This document shows, piece after piece, positions 26,722-35,410 of a DNA stretch of 64,000 nucleotides (positions are counted from its first letter, which is position 1; each line of letters opens with the position of its first letter). The position numbers and the translations under genes are program-made. Under the pieces are notes generated by a model. That model did not search any database. It saw only the letters and a list, made by a program, of their open reading frames with translations, and was not told the DNA's origin. This DNA is from Saprospiraceae bacterium (GTDB lineage Bacteria; Bacteroidota; Bacteroidia; Chitinophagales; Saprospiraceae), in assembly GCA_016718505.1 (NCBI GenBank), contig JADKDE010000003.1, positions 434,001 through 498,000 on the forward strand. Direction: 5' to 3'.

Positions 26722-26758
26722 CCCAGAGGTAGCAAAAGTAGCTGCCTTCTGGGTTTTT
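26722..26758 (+). terminator. Intrinsic terminator after the beta-barrel pair
   Basis: CCCAGAGGTAGC (26722-26733) pairs with GCTGCCTTCTGGG (26741-26753) with minor mismatch, followed by TTTTT. The region 26511-26720 before it holds nothing I recognise. Confidence 0.65.
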
Positions 26759-26846
26759 AATTGGGATATATTCAGTCTAATTTTCTATCCTTCTAGATCA
26801 AATGAAAACCACCAATTAAAGAAACAATCGACCCACCTCAACTTAG

Positions 26847-26950
26847 CCGCGTCAAGGATCGGAATGGTCATCGAAGATGAGTCTCGAAGAGACCGAAGCC
26901 ATGCAGAGCCTGCCATTCACGAGTCCGAATGACGAGAGAAGGGGACGCCC
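26847..26950 (+). repeat. GCGTC/GACGC structured intergenic element
   Basis: It runs from CCGCGTCAAGG to GGGGACGCCC plus an A-run, about 104 bp. It contains CATC-gaa-GATG and GTCTC-gaa-GAGAC followed by CGAAGCCATG. It lies just before the terminator of atpC. Confidence 0.75.
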
Positions 26951-26959
26951 AAAAACAAA

Positions 26960-26991
26960 AAAGGGTAATAACCTTGCGATTATTACCCTTT
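26960..26991 (-). terminator. Strong terminator of the atpDC operon
   Basis: AAAGGGTAATAA and TTATTACCCTTT form a perfect 12-bp stem with an 8-base loop. On the minus strand it continues into a T-rich tract. It sits 33 bases after the atpC stop. Confidence 0.75.
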
Positions 26992-27024
26992 GTATATAGC
27001 TTTTAGGAAGCTTTTTCTTTGGTA

Positions 27025-27276
27025 TTACTTAGCTTGATAGCCCCTTACAAGCAGCGAAACTTCGTTTTTCAAAACTTCAACGAAGCCACCTTCTATCGTA
27101 AAGGCCATTTTTTTGCCATCTGTATTAATAATCCTACCTGTACCTTGACCTAGAGCTGCGACCATAGGTGCGTGATTGGCTAAGACTTCAAAAAGTCCTG
27201 TCTTTCCAGGCAGTTGAACCGAGGTTATTTTTCCTTGATAAATTTCTCCAGTGGGTGATAATATCGAAATGTTCAT
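27025..27276 (-). CDS. atpC: ATP synthase F1 epsilon subunit, short form
   Basis: This 83-residue protein corresponds to the N-terminal beta-sandwich domain only (ISILSPTGEIYQGKITSVQLPG, FEVLANHAPMVAALGQG, TIEGGFVEV). The C-terminal helical hairpin that inhibits rotation in E. coli is absent, which is common in Bacteroidota. It is part of the central stalk of F1. It follows atpD by 13 bases on the same strand. Confidence 0.95.
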   Translation of the reverse strand: MNISILSPTGEIYQGKITSVQLPGKTGLFEVLANHAPMVAALGQGTGRIINTDGKKMAFTIEGGFVEVLKNEVSLLVRGYQAK

Positions 27277-27289
27277 TGGTAATAATTTA

Positions 27290-28801
27290 TTAAGCTTCAG
27301 CCATCATTTTCTTACCCTTCTCGATGGCATCATCGATGCTACCGACAAGGTTGAATGCTGCTTCTGGATACTGATCTACTTCACCGTCCATGATCATGTT
27401 AAAGCCTTTGATCGTCTCTTCGATAGGAACCAAAACTCCTTTCAATCCCGTGAACTGCTCAGCTACGTGGAATGGTTGAGATAAAAATCTCTGAACCCTT
27501 CTAGCGCGGTGTACCACTTGCTTATCTTCGTCTGAAAGCTCTTCCATACCCAAGATCGCGATGATATCTTGAAGTTCATTGTATCTCTGAAGGATATTTT
27601 TTACTTTTTGAGCCGTGTTGTAATGCTCGTCTCCGATGATCATCGGGTTTAAGATACGAGATGTACTGTCCAATGGATCTACCGCTGGATAGATACCCAA
27701 AGAAGCAATCTTTCTACTTAATACCGTAGTGGCATCCAAGTGCGCAAATGTTGTCGCTGGAGCTGGATCCGTCAAGTCATCCGCAGGTACATATACTGCC
27801 TGAACCGATGTAATAGATCCTCGCTTAGTGGACGTAATACGCTCTTGCATTAGACCCATCTCAGTAGCTAGTGTCGGCTGATATCCCACCGCCGATGGCA
27901 TACGACCCAAAAGTGCTGACAACTCAGAACCCGCTTGGGTAAATCTAAAGATATTGTCGATAAAGAACAAGATGTCACGACCTCCCGTTGGATCGCTTAA
28001 GTCTCCATCACGGAAATATTCGGCTATCGTTAGTCCTGACAAAGCCACACGTGCTCTCGCTCCTGGCGGCTCATTCATCTGACCAAACACAAGCGTCGCT
28101 TGAGACTTGCTCAATTCTTTTTTATCTACTTTGGAAAGATCCCAGCCACCAGCTTCCATGCTGTGCTTGAAATCTTCACCATATCTAATTACGTTGGCCT
28201 CGATCATCTCACGAAGCAAGTCGTTACCCTCTCTGGTACGCTCACCCACTCCTGCGAATACTGAGATACCATCGTATCCTTTGGCAATATTATTGATCAA
28301 CTCCATGATAAGTACCGTCTTGCCTACACCAGCACCTCCAAAAAGACCGATTTTACCTCCTTTTGGATAAGGCTCGATCAAGTCAATTACTTTGATACCC
28401 GTAAATAAAACTTCCGTCTCGGTACTCAATTGATCGTATGCAGGTGGTTTTCTATGAATTGCATATGCATTTTCATTTTTAGCCACATGACCGATTCCAT
28501 CAATTGCTTCACCTACCACATTGAACAAACGACCTTTGATTTCATCTCCAACTGGCATAGAAATAGGCTTTCCAGTATCTGTAACCGCCATACCTCTAGT
28601 TAGACCGTCGGTACCCTCCATAGATACGGTACGAACGCTGTCTTCGCCCAAATGCTGTTGTACCTCAAGTACTAATTTTGTTCCATTTACACGCTCTACT
28701 TCGAGAGCAGTGTAGATTTCGGGTAGTTTGCTGTTTTCATCTGCAAAACTTACGTCCACTACAGGACCGATAACTTGCTGAATACGACCGATATTAGCCA
28801 T
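27290..28801 (-). CDS. atpD: ATP synthase F1 beta subunit
   Basis: This 503-residue protein is the catalytic subunit, with P-loop GGAGVGKT, GERTREGNDL, the DELSEED-type segment MEELSDEDKQ, and IFRFTQAGSEVSALLGR-like IFRFTQAGSELSALLGR. It makes ATP from ADP and phosphate as gamma rotates. Only epsilon accompanies it; the other F1Fo genes must lie elsewhere, the usual arrangement in this phylum. Confidence 0.98.
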   Translation of the reverse strand: MANIGRIQQVIGPVVDVSFADENSKLPEIYTALEVERVNGTKLVLEVQQHLGEDSVRTVSMEGTDGLTRGMAVTDTGKPISMPVGDEIKGRLFNVVGEAIDGIGHVAKNENAYAIHRKPPAYDQLSTETEVLFTGIKVIDLIEPYPKGGKIGLFGGAGVGKTVLIMELINNIAKGYDGISVFAGVGERTREGNDLLREMIEANVIRYGEDFKHSMEAGGWDLSKVDKKELSKSQATLVFGQMNEPPGARARVALSGLTIAEYFRDGDLSDPTGGRDILFFIDNIFRFTQAGSELSALLGRMPSAVGYQPTLATEMGLMQERITSTKRGSITSVQAVYVPADDLTDPAPATTFAHLDATTVLSRKIASLGIYPAVDPLDSTSRILNPMIIGDEHYNTAQKVKNILQRYNELQDIIAILGMEELSDEDKQVVHRARRVQRFLSQPFHVAEQFTGLKGVLVPIEETIKGFNMIMDGEVDQYPEAAFNLVGSIDDAIEKGKKMMAEA

Positions 28802-28839
28802 TATGTATTTATTTTAATTCTGATTTTTAAATTGCGCTG

Positions 28840-28847
28840 CAAAGGTA
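28840..28847 (-). promoter_or_regulatory. -7 element of the atpDC promoter
   Basis: TACCTTTG on the minus strand is a perfect TAnnTTTG followed by CAG, 39 bases before the atpD start. The -33 is not well conserved. Confidence 0.5.
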
Positions 28848-28908
28848 CAATATTTCTCTTCATTTTATATAATAGGTTAGTTTTTTTTACTGAATATTTT
28901 GGGGATTT

Positions 28909-29045
28909 GGGCGTCTCCCTCTCTCAGCTATTGCCTGAGAGAGGGTCGCGGCCTGCACGGGTTCCGTCTCGACTCATGCCTCATCGAGACTCTCGTCACA
29001 TCTCCCTGAGGGACTTTGCGACGAGACCGTTTCGGTCACTGACGC
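28909..29045 (-). repeat. GCGTC/GACGC structured intergenic element, minus orientation
   Basis: The terminal hairpin CCCTCTCTCAG (28917-28927) with CTGAGAGAGGG (28935-28945) is a perfect 11-bp stem. A GTCTC...GAGAC stem and the terminal GCGTCAGTGACCGAAAC are also present. It lies upstream of the atpD promoter. Confidence 0.78.
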
Positions 29046-29815
29046 AGCTATATGAGCGCATGAAGAATTATTCGACGTTTATGCACAAAATTAAAACATT
29101 TGAGATCTAATGAAAACCTTCGATTTACTCATCACAAAGCCGTTGAATTTGAATTACAAAAACAAGAAGGCTAACCGTTTTAAAACAATTGAATAATAAT
29201 AAGAAATAAGGCAATAGATCAAATTAGCATAAGAACAAAAGATAAAACATAAGAGAATATTCCTAAAAATTGGTCAAGTTTCATTCGAAAAAGCAATATG
29301 GAGACTGTGAAAATTTTGATTTTTATTCATTTTTATCAAGCTTTTATTTAATTAGGACAAAAGACTGTGCGAACAAAATACAAAAATCAATTAAGACTAA
29401 GTAAGCAACAATAATTTGGCATCACAAAACATATTCACATCTTTTATATATTAAATATTTATTTAATATAAATATTTTTTCGAGTCGCACTGAAAAAGAG
29501 TAAAGGAAATATTTGAACATTACGGAATAAACTCATAAATTAGCCTCCCGAAATGATTCATTGTAAGGTCATGGATTAGGTAATAATGAGACTACTAGAT
29601 GATGCTCGATATAAAATGTTGACTACTTTCAAATTTCAATTGAGTACTTTTAAGGCCCCATTATAAGCATTAAATTTAATGTTTAATGTTTTGATTTATC
29701 ATGTTACAATGTCAATTTTGACTTTCCATTAATTTACTGAAAATAACAAGGGAAATAAACGCACAATTTTTTTAAAAAATATTATTTTATCATTAACAAT
29801 TAAAATTTTTCAAAA
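29046..29815. other. Long AT-rich intergenic stretch without a gene
   Basis: About 770 bases with frequent stops in all frames and no protein or RNA feature I can support. The only structure is an AT-only inverted repeat at 29453-29477 (AAATATTTAT, five bases, ATAAATATTT). It may be chance in such sequence, or a curved or protein-bound site. Confidence 0.4.
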
Positions 29816-30439
29816 ATGAAACAAGGAATTACTTTACTAATTGTATTACTATTCGCAGGAATTTCAACGACTTCTTTTGCACAAATCAGATTTGGAGCCA
29901 AAGCTGGAGTGAACTTTTCAAATATGGCAGCCAAAAGCGATCTTGGAAACGCTGACGAAATCTACAAAACCAAAATAGGATTTCATATTGGTGTTACCGC
30001 TGAAGTTCCACTTTCTGCTAATTTGTATTTTGAACCAGCTTTATTGTTTTCGACAAAGGGATTCAAAATTGATGAGACACTAGCAAAAGGTAGCACAAAC
30101 TTAAACTATTTGGAATTGCCTTTGAATTTGCTTTACAAATTTGATGTTGGTTCAATGAAATTGTTTGCTCTTGCTGGCCCATATGTGGGATTTGCAATGT
30201 CTGGTAAAACAAAAGCTGACGGTGATGATGATTACACAATAAAAATAGGAACCAACAAGGAAGAAGATGATATGAAGCCATTAGATTTTGGTGCAAATTT
30301 TGGTGCTGGTGTGGAAATTAGTAATATCACGGTAGGTCTTCAATATGGTCTTGGACTTGCAAATATTGCAACAAACACTGACGGTGGTTTGTCTGTAAAA
30401 AATAAAGTATTCGGAGTATCTGTTGGGTATAAGTTCTAA
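29816..30439 (+). CDS. PorT-family outer-membrane beta-barrel protein
   Basis: This 207-residue protein has a signal peptide (MKQGITLLIVLLFAGISTTSFAQ). The typical OMP_b-brl_2/PorT-like opening IRFGAKAGVNFSNM is followed by GFHIGVTAEVPLSANLYFEPALLFSTKG and LNYLELPLNLLYKF. It ends with VFGVSVGYKF. These eight-stranded barrels are abundant in Bacteroidota; individual roles are mostly unknown. Transcription ends at the hairpin at 30510. Confidence 0.82.
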   Translation: MKQGITLLIVLLFAGISTTSFAQIRFGAKAGVNFSNMAAKSDLGNADEIYKTKIGFHIGVTAEVPLSANLYFEPALLFSTKGFKIDETLAKGSTNLNYLELPLNLLYKFDVGSMKLFALAGPYVGFAMSGKTKADGDDDYTIKIGTNKEEDDMKPLDFGANFGAGVEISNITVGLQYGLGLANIATNTDGGLSVKNKVFGVSVGYKF

Positions 30440-30504
30440 GAAAATTGATTCTTAACAGTTAAAAACTTTATTTATAGAAACCATATAAAAGTTTTTAGAT
30501 TATA

Positions 30505-30547
30505 AAAAAGGGGGCATTTTTAGTAAAATGCTCCCTTTTTTATTTTT
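30505..30547. terminator. Bidirectional terminator between the barrel gene and def
   Basis: GGGGGCATTTT (30510-30520), loop TAGT, AAAATGCTCCC (30525-30535) has A-run and T-run flanks on both sides. It serves two convergent genes. Confidence 0.75.
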
Positions 30548-30558
30548 TAGTCTAAATA

Positions 30559-31119
30559 TTACCTAAACTTTGCAAATCTCAGTCGATAGTCCGCATCGAC
30601 TTTTCCGTGTTTTATATTCTCTAGACGGCGATGAATGAGCGTTTTCTTGATGGGCTTGAGATGGTCTGTGAATAAAATGCCTTCAATGTGATCGTACTCG
30701 TGTTGTATCACTCTAGCGTTGATACCATCAAAGCTGTCGGTATGCTTCTGAAAGAGCTCATCTAGATATTCTATGACTATTCTTGGTTTTCGCTCTACAT
30801 CACCTCTAATTTTAGGAATGGAGAGGCAACCCTCTTCATATGCCCACAGATCCCCTTCTTGCTCCAATATGGTCGCATTAATGAAAACTTTTTTATAGCC
30901 AATCGGCATATTCTCATCTTTTTTGATTTGCTCCGTATCGATGATGAAGAGTCTGATTGAATGACCAACCTGGGGAGCCGCTAAGCCAACTCCTTGAGCG
31001 TGATACATGGTCTCCCACATATTAGAAATCAAATCCTGCAATCCCGCAAAATCTGGATTGATTTCTACGGCTTTCTTTCTCAAAACGGGCTGGCCGTAGG
31101 CATATATTGGTAAAATCAT
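30559..31119 (-). CDS. def: Peptide deformylase
   Basis: This 186-residue protein has the three metal and catalytic motifs GVGLAAPQ, EGCLS and HEYDH in order. It removes the formyl group from the N-terminal Met of new proteins, using Fe2+ in a Cys/His/His site. The length is normal. A full consensus promoter ends four bases before the ATG, so the mRNA is probably leaderless. Confidence 0.97.
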   Translation of the reverse strand: MILPIYAYGQPVLRKKAVEINPDFAGLQDLISNMWETMYHAQGVGLAAPQVGHSIRLFIIDTEQIKKDENMPIGYKKVFINATILEQEGDLWAYEEGCLSIPKIRGDVERKPRIVIEYLDELFQKHTDSFDGINARVIQHEYDHIEGILFTDHLKPIKKTLIHRRLENIKHGKVDADYRLRFAKFR

Positions 31120-31123
31120 GGCG

Positions 31124-31154
31124 CAAAAATAAGGAGATGTATCGATTAAACAAA
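31124..31154 (-). promoter_or_regulatory. Consensus promoter of def, close enough for a leaderless mRNA
   Basis: On the minus strand TTTG (31151-31154), N19, TATTTTTG (31124-31131) matches the Bacteroidota consensus at every position. The ATG follows after GCGCC-like bases only four positions downstream. Confidence 0.6.
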
Positions 31155-31309
31155 TTTTCTACAAAAAGTTATTGGAATGACTGTTTTAAGCATTTTTGGG
31201 TGAGTAAAACTATACAATATATAGGACTTAATCTTTTGGGCTCAGGTAAAATATTATTTTGGGTTACTTTTAGAGTTTAATTTATCTGTTGACGACTGCA
31301 ATCTCAATC

Positions 31310-31720
31310 TTAAAACATTTCTAAAAACTCTCTAAGTATCAATGAGGCACTCACTTTATCGACCAAGGATTTATCTCGGCGTTTTTGTTTTTTAAATCCC
31401 GAGGAGGCAATTACTTTTTTAGCCTCGACAGAACTGAAGGCTTCATCTTGCAGATGGATTGAAATATTCGGGTATTTTTTTTTCAATTTTTCAACAAATT
31501 CCATCATAGGCGCATGTATCGCAGTCGGAGTCCCATCGCTATGAAGTGGCTCTCCAAATATGATGTCGTCAACCTTTTCTTCCGAAATATATTTGTCCAA
31601 AAATGACTCTAGTGTACCCGTGGGTAAAGTCGTCAAGGGCGAACAAATTATCCTTAAGGGATCCGTTACAGCTATCCCTGTTCGTACTTTTCCGTAGTCA
31701 ATGCCTATAGCTCTAGCCAT
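31310..31720 (-). CDS. ruvX: RuvX/YqgF-family Holliday junction resolvase-like nuclease
   Basis: This 136-residue protein has the RNase H-like fold with the acidic IGIDYGKVRTGIAVTD at the start, DIIFGEPLHSDGT, LQDEAFSSVEA, and SLVDKVSASLIL. The family is implicated in 16S rRNA 5' processing and in recombination. It begins at the nadB stop codon (1-base overlap), so the two genes form an operon. The 190-base gap before def has no gene. Confidence 0.93.
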   Translation of the reverse strand: MARAIGIDYGKVRTGIAVTDPLRIICSPLTTLPTGTLESFLDKYISEEKVDDIIFGEPLHSDGTPTAIHAPMMEFVEKLKKKYPNISIHLQDEAFSSVEAKKVIASSGFKKQKRRDKSLVDKVSASLILREFLEMF

Positions 31721-33327
31721 TATAGATATGTATTTTCTATAAAGGGCATTTTGTCAGGATAGTCCGTAGTAAAATGCAAACCCCTGCTTTCCTTTCTAAA
31801 TGAGGCAGCTTTAGTAATCAAATAGGCTATCGTAATCAAATTACGCAATTCGCAAAGTTGCGGCGAAATGGTGGTAGTGGTATATAAAGCTTCCGTTTCT
31901 TGGTACAATAAATAAAGACGGTCACTGGCTCTTTTTAGACGAACATTTGAGCGAACAATGCCAACGTAGTTTGACATAATCTCCTTAAGCTCTTTCCAGC
32001 TTTGGGTGATTAAGACCATTTCTTTGGGATCTGTCGTACCCGAGGCGTTCCATTTAGGGATACCTTCTTTATAGTGCATTTTTTGAATATTTTGTGCCAA
32101 ATAATTGGCTATTCGTCGGGCATAGACAAGGCCTTCAAGGAGTGAATTGGACGCCAATCTGTTGGCTCCATGTAACCCCGTACACGTACATTCTCCTACC
32201 GCGAAAAGATTTAAAATGCTGCTTTTGCCATACTCATCCACGGTAATGCCACCGCACATATAGTGACAGGCAGGCACGACTGGTATCATGTGTTCAAATG
32301 CATCAATTCCTAGGGATTTGCATTTCTCATAAATATTCGGAAAGTGGTTTTTAAAAGCCTCATGATCCAAATGCCTGCAATCGAGATAAACATAGTCATC
32401 TCCACGAGTTTTCATCTCATTGTCAATCGCTCTGGCGACTATATCTCTAGGAGCTAAAGAAAGCCTCTTGTCATATTTGTGCATGAATTCTTTGCCATCC
32501 TTAGTTTTAAGTATGGCACCAAATCCTCTAACGGCTTCAGAAATCAAAAAATCTGGATTTTCACCAGCTGGATTGTAAAGAGCAGTTGGATGGAATTGCA
32601 CGAACTCCATATTGCTCACGCGACCTTTTGCCCTATAAAACATGGCTATACCGTCACCGGTAGCAATACTGGGATTGGTTGTATTTTTATAAACCTGTCC
32701 TGTACCACCAGTTGCCAATACCGTTGCTTTCGCAAGGAAAGTTTCAATTTTTCCACTTTGCTTGTTTAAGGCATAGGCGCCATAACATTCTATGTCGGGC
32801 GTCACGCGCGTGATATTGTAACCCAAGTGGTGTTGTGTAATTATATCCACTGCGTAGTAATGCTCATAGACCACTACGTTCGGGAATGACTTAATTTTCT
32901 CGCACAAAGTCCTTTCGATCTCCCAACCGGTGATGTCCTTGTAGTGAAGAATTCTATTCTCTGAGTGTCCACCCTCTCTACCTAGGTCGTATTCGGTTGG
33001 ATTCGCTTTTTCCCGATCGAATTTTGCACCCCAGTCGATCAAATCTCCAACCACTTCTGGACCTTCTTTGACCACTATGCTCACCGCTGACTCCGAGCAA
33101 AGATCATCCCCCGCGTCGAGTGTATCGGCGATATGCTTTTCAAAATTGTCGGTATCTGCATCCCAAACCGCGGCAATTCCGCCTTGAGCATACTTAGTAT
33201 TGCTCTCATCTTCCTTATCCTTGGTGAGTACAATGATTTTCTCGTTTGGGCAAGACTTTGCCAATCTGATAGCTAATGAAAAACCAGCTACACCAGATCC
33301 AATGATTAAAATATCAGACTTATTCAA
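31720..33327 (-). CDS. nadB: L-aspartate oxidase
   Basis: This FAD enzyme oxidises L-aspartate to iminoaspartate, the first step of de novo NAD synthesis. It has the dinucleotide-binding IIGSGVAGFSLAIRLA, TKYAQGGIAAVW, REGGHSENRILH, FVQFHPTAL and HYMCGGITVDEYG. No ATG precedes the FAD motif. I place the start at the TTG at 33327 (reading as MNKSDILIIG), preceded by an A-rich stretch, rather than at the TTG at 33357. nadA and nadC are not in the window. It is followed directly by ruvX. Confidence 0.94.
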   Translation of the reverse strand: MNKSDILIIGSGVAGFSLAIRLAKSCPNEKIIVLTKDKEDESNTKYAQGGIAAVWDADTDNFEKHIADTLDAGDDLCSESAVSIVVKEGPEVVGDLIDWGAKFDREKANPTEYDLGREGGHSENRILHYKDITGWEIERTLCEKIKSFPNVVVYEHYYAVDIITQHHLGYNITRVTPDIECYGAYALNKQSGKIETFLAKATVLATGGTGQVYKNTTNPSIATGDGIAMFYRAKGRVSNMEFVQFHPTALYNPAGENPDFLISEAVRGFGAILKTKDGKEFMHKYDKRLSLAPRDIVARAIDNEMKTRGDDYVYLDCRHLDHEAFKNHFPNIYEKCKSLGIDAFEHMIPVVPACHYMCGGITVDEYGKSSILNLFAVGECTCTGLHGANRLASNSLLEGLVYARRIANYLAQNIQKMHYKEGIPKWNASGTTDPKEMVLITQSWKELKEIMSNYVGIVRSNVRLKRASDRLYLLYQETEALYTTTTISPQLCELRNLITIAYLITKAASFRKESRGLHFTTDYPDKMPFIENTYL

Positions 33328-33403
33328 TGTTTTTTCTTTGTGATAAGGAGATAACAATTCCCAGCTAATTGGGTTTAAAAGATTTGGGAAAATGAAATCT
33401 TAA

Positions 33404-33433
33404 ATTGTAACTAGAAGAATTATTATAAATTTG
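33404..33433 (+). promoter_or_regulatory. Promoter of the YCII-domain gene
   Basis: ATTG (33404-33407), N18, TAAATTTG (33426-33433), with the ATG 48 bases downstream. Confidence 0.4.
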
Positions 33434-33481
33434 TCTTTTATAAAATTGTACTATTTTTAATTAAATGAACACTGATAATTT

Positions 33482-33940
33482 ATGAAGAAATATTTGGTAG
33501 GGATTCTCTTAATTTTTATGTCAATAGCCAGTCAAGCTCAAGAGATAAATCCAGCTTATGACGCAACTTTGGCCACTTCATTGGGTGGTGATGAACATGG
33601 CATGAAATCTTATTTTCTTGTCATCTTAAAAACTGGTAAAAAGGAGATAAAAGATGCAAAAAAGAAGGCAGAAATATTCAAAGGTCATATGGACAATATC
33701 CAACAAATGGTTGCAGATAAAAAGCTTGTAGTGGCTGGACCATTTGGTAAAAATGATATAAAATACAGGGGGATTTTCATCCTAGATGTTTCTACTGAAT
33801 CAGAAGCAAGAATGTTGGTAGAAAGAGATCCCGTGGTGCAATCTAAACTAATGACTTACGATATACTCCCTTGGTATGGCTCTGCGGCTCTTTCTAAGTA
33901 TTTGCCATATTCGGAAAAAATCTGGAAAACCAAACCTTAA
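33482..33940 (+). CDS. Exported YCII-related domain protein
   Basis: This 152-residue protein has a signal peptide (MKKYLVGILLIFMSIASQAQ). The core YFLVILKTGKK ... VAGPFGKNDIKYRGIFILDV ... ARMLVERDPVVQSKLMTYDILPW follows the YCII fold (ferredoxin-like, about 95 residues). YCII proteins are poorly understood; some act in small-molecule chemistry. The exported form with PAYDATLATSLGGDEHGMK at the mature N-terminus occurs widely in Bacteroidota. The gene stands alone. Confidence 0.78.
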   Translation: MKKYLVGILLIFMSIASQAQEINPAYDATLATSLGGDEHGMKSYFLVILKTGKKEIKDAKKKAEIFKGHMDNIQQMVADKKLVVAGPFGKNDIKYRGIFILDVSTESEARMLVERDPVVQSKLMTYDILPWYGSAALSKYLPYSEKIWKTKP

Positions 33941-33967
33941 TACTTCTCCTAAATCTTAAACTCAGAT

Positions 33968-34070
33968 GCGTCAGGGGTAGGAATGACCATCCCATCAAAA
34001 TGGGATGGGTATCAAAGATACCGATAGTCATGGATAACCCGACCCTCGGTCTAAGCCGAGGGGGACGCCC
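33968..34070 (+). repeat. GCGTC/GACGC structured element, three-hairpin type
   Basis: Stem 1 is CCATCCCAT (33987-33995) with ATGGGATGG (34000-34008). Stem 2 is GTATC-aaa-GATAC (34009-34021). Stem 3 is CCCTCGG (34043-34049) with CCGAGGG (34056-34062), followed by GGGGACGCCC. The same layout occurs on the other strand at 39969-40083, with compensatory base changes. It lies between convergent genes. Confidence 0.8.
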
Positions 34071-34083
34071 AAATAAAAATTTG

Positions 34084-35184
34084 TTACAAGCGACTTTTGA
34101 AATTTTCTTTCTTGAAATTCAAGAAAAACTGGATTCCAACGGAACTATAGAAAGCATGAATTGCGTCTGGAGGTAATCGGGTCAAGGCTAGATTAGTACC
34201 AATCACCGTCTTCAATCTGTATATTCCATTGCCGAAATATGCACCAATATGTGGTTGGAAAATCCATTGGCTGAAATGATTGGTTTCGCTGAAACTTGCG
34301 GCTACTAAATTGGGATTGAGTATCGTAGAATTGATGCGACACCTCGTATAATTAAGGTTGGCACCCATTTCCCACTCCATGAATCCCCTTCCGATCCAAT
34401 GCCAAGATGGTTGGACCTGAACAGAAAAGTACGAACTTTCGTGGAAACCATAGTTTGGATTTCCAGTATAACGATAGTTCAAATTCTCCTTATTTTGTGG
34501 CGCTAAATAGTGGCCTATGTTATTTGATTTCCCATAACCCAAAACATAAGTCATCACAAAAACGCTACCCGTGAGTTTATTGGGATTTAGCTTCTGTTGG
34601 AAACAAATTTTGTAATCTTTGTAAGACGATTCTCGCTTGATAATATTGTTGGTTCGCACAATATTGGTCGTAGCTGTCGTAGAATCGATATCTATCAAAT
34701 TGTGCTCGTTTAGCGTGTTAAATATTGGGGACAGATTAGAAACTTCCGCCTTTGAGAAGGGAACTATGGTATTATGGCCTACCATGACTACCTGATCTGA
34801 ATTGACCCCAAAAGAATATTTGAACTGATAGGACCATGTTTTATTTTGAGTCCATCCCAAAGATAAATAAGCAGATTTGTTCTTGTTCATAATGGCGGTT
34901 CCTTCTTTGTCCCAATAGGAGTTTCGTGAATTTTTTTTTGTTTTACCAGTGTTGTTGAGTCCGAATGAAAGCATAAAATCCCCAGGTTTTGTCCGTGCTG
35001 AACTGACTATTTCATCCTGCAAAATAGGTTGGATAGGCGCTTTAACATTTTCACGCTTGTAATTCTGCCACTTTGGAGGATCTAGAATATTATTAAAAAA
35101 TATTTCTCCAACGATGCCACATTGAGAAAAAGAAAAGCACAATACCAGTAAAATGATGGATTTGAAAAAATGTAACTTTCTCAT
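34084..35184 (-). CDS. Putative lipoprotein with beta-barrel-like C-terminal half
   Basis: An in-frame start exists at 35241, but the ATG at 35184 (MRKLHFFKSIILLVLCFSFSQC) places a lipoprotein signal with lipobox SFSQC at the right distance. The mature protein of about 345 residues has many alternating strands (SAYLSLGWTQNKTWSYQFKY, SYFSVQVQPSWHWIG, GIYRLKTVIGTNLAL) and ends near FYSSVGIQFFLNF. I do not recognise a family. It is probably outer-membrane associated. Confidence 0.6.
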   Translation of the reverse strand: MRKLHFFKSIILLVLCFSFSQCGIVGEIFFNNILDPPKWQNYKRENVKAPIQPILQDEIVSSARTKPGDFMLSFGLNNTGKTKKNSRNSYWDKEGTAIMNKNKSAYLSLGWTQNKTWSYQFKYSFGVNSDQVVMVGHNTIVPFSKAEVSNLSPIFNTLNEHNLIDIDSTTATTNIVRTNNIIKRESSYKDYKICFQQKLNPNKLTGSVFVMTYVLGYGKSNNIGHYLAPQNKENLNYRYTGNPNYGFHESSYFSVQVQPSWHWIGRGFMEWEMGANLNYTRCRINSTILNPNLVAASFSETNHFSQWIFQPHIGAYFGNGIYRLKTVIGTNLALTRLPPDAIHAFYSSVGIQFFLNFKKENFKSRL

Positions 35185-35410
35185 AATATTCATAATTTTT
35201 AGCAAAGTTATTGTGCTTAAGAAGGTTATAATTTGCGACAAATAATAACAACAAATATATTTTTATTACATATTGAGAAAAATAAATCACTATCAAAATA
35301 AAGCATGAGAGGATAGATAAAAATTGCATTACAGAAAAGATTTGGCCTAAGAAAAAGTATGATTTTTATAAAAAATTGTTTATTATTACGAAATAATTCC
35401 AAGATTTAGA

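Noticed and set aside
27025..27276. atpC as a truncated pseudogene
   Set aside because: The 83-residue form lacking the C-terminal helices is a normal variant in Bacteroidota and the ORF is intact with a good terminator.
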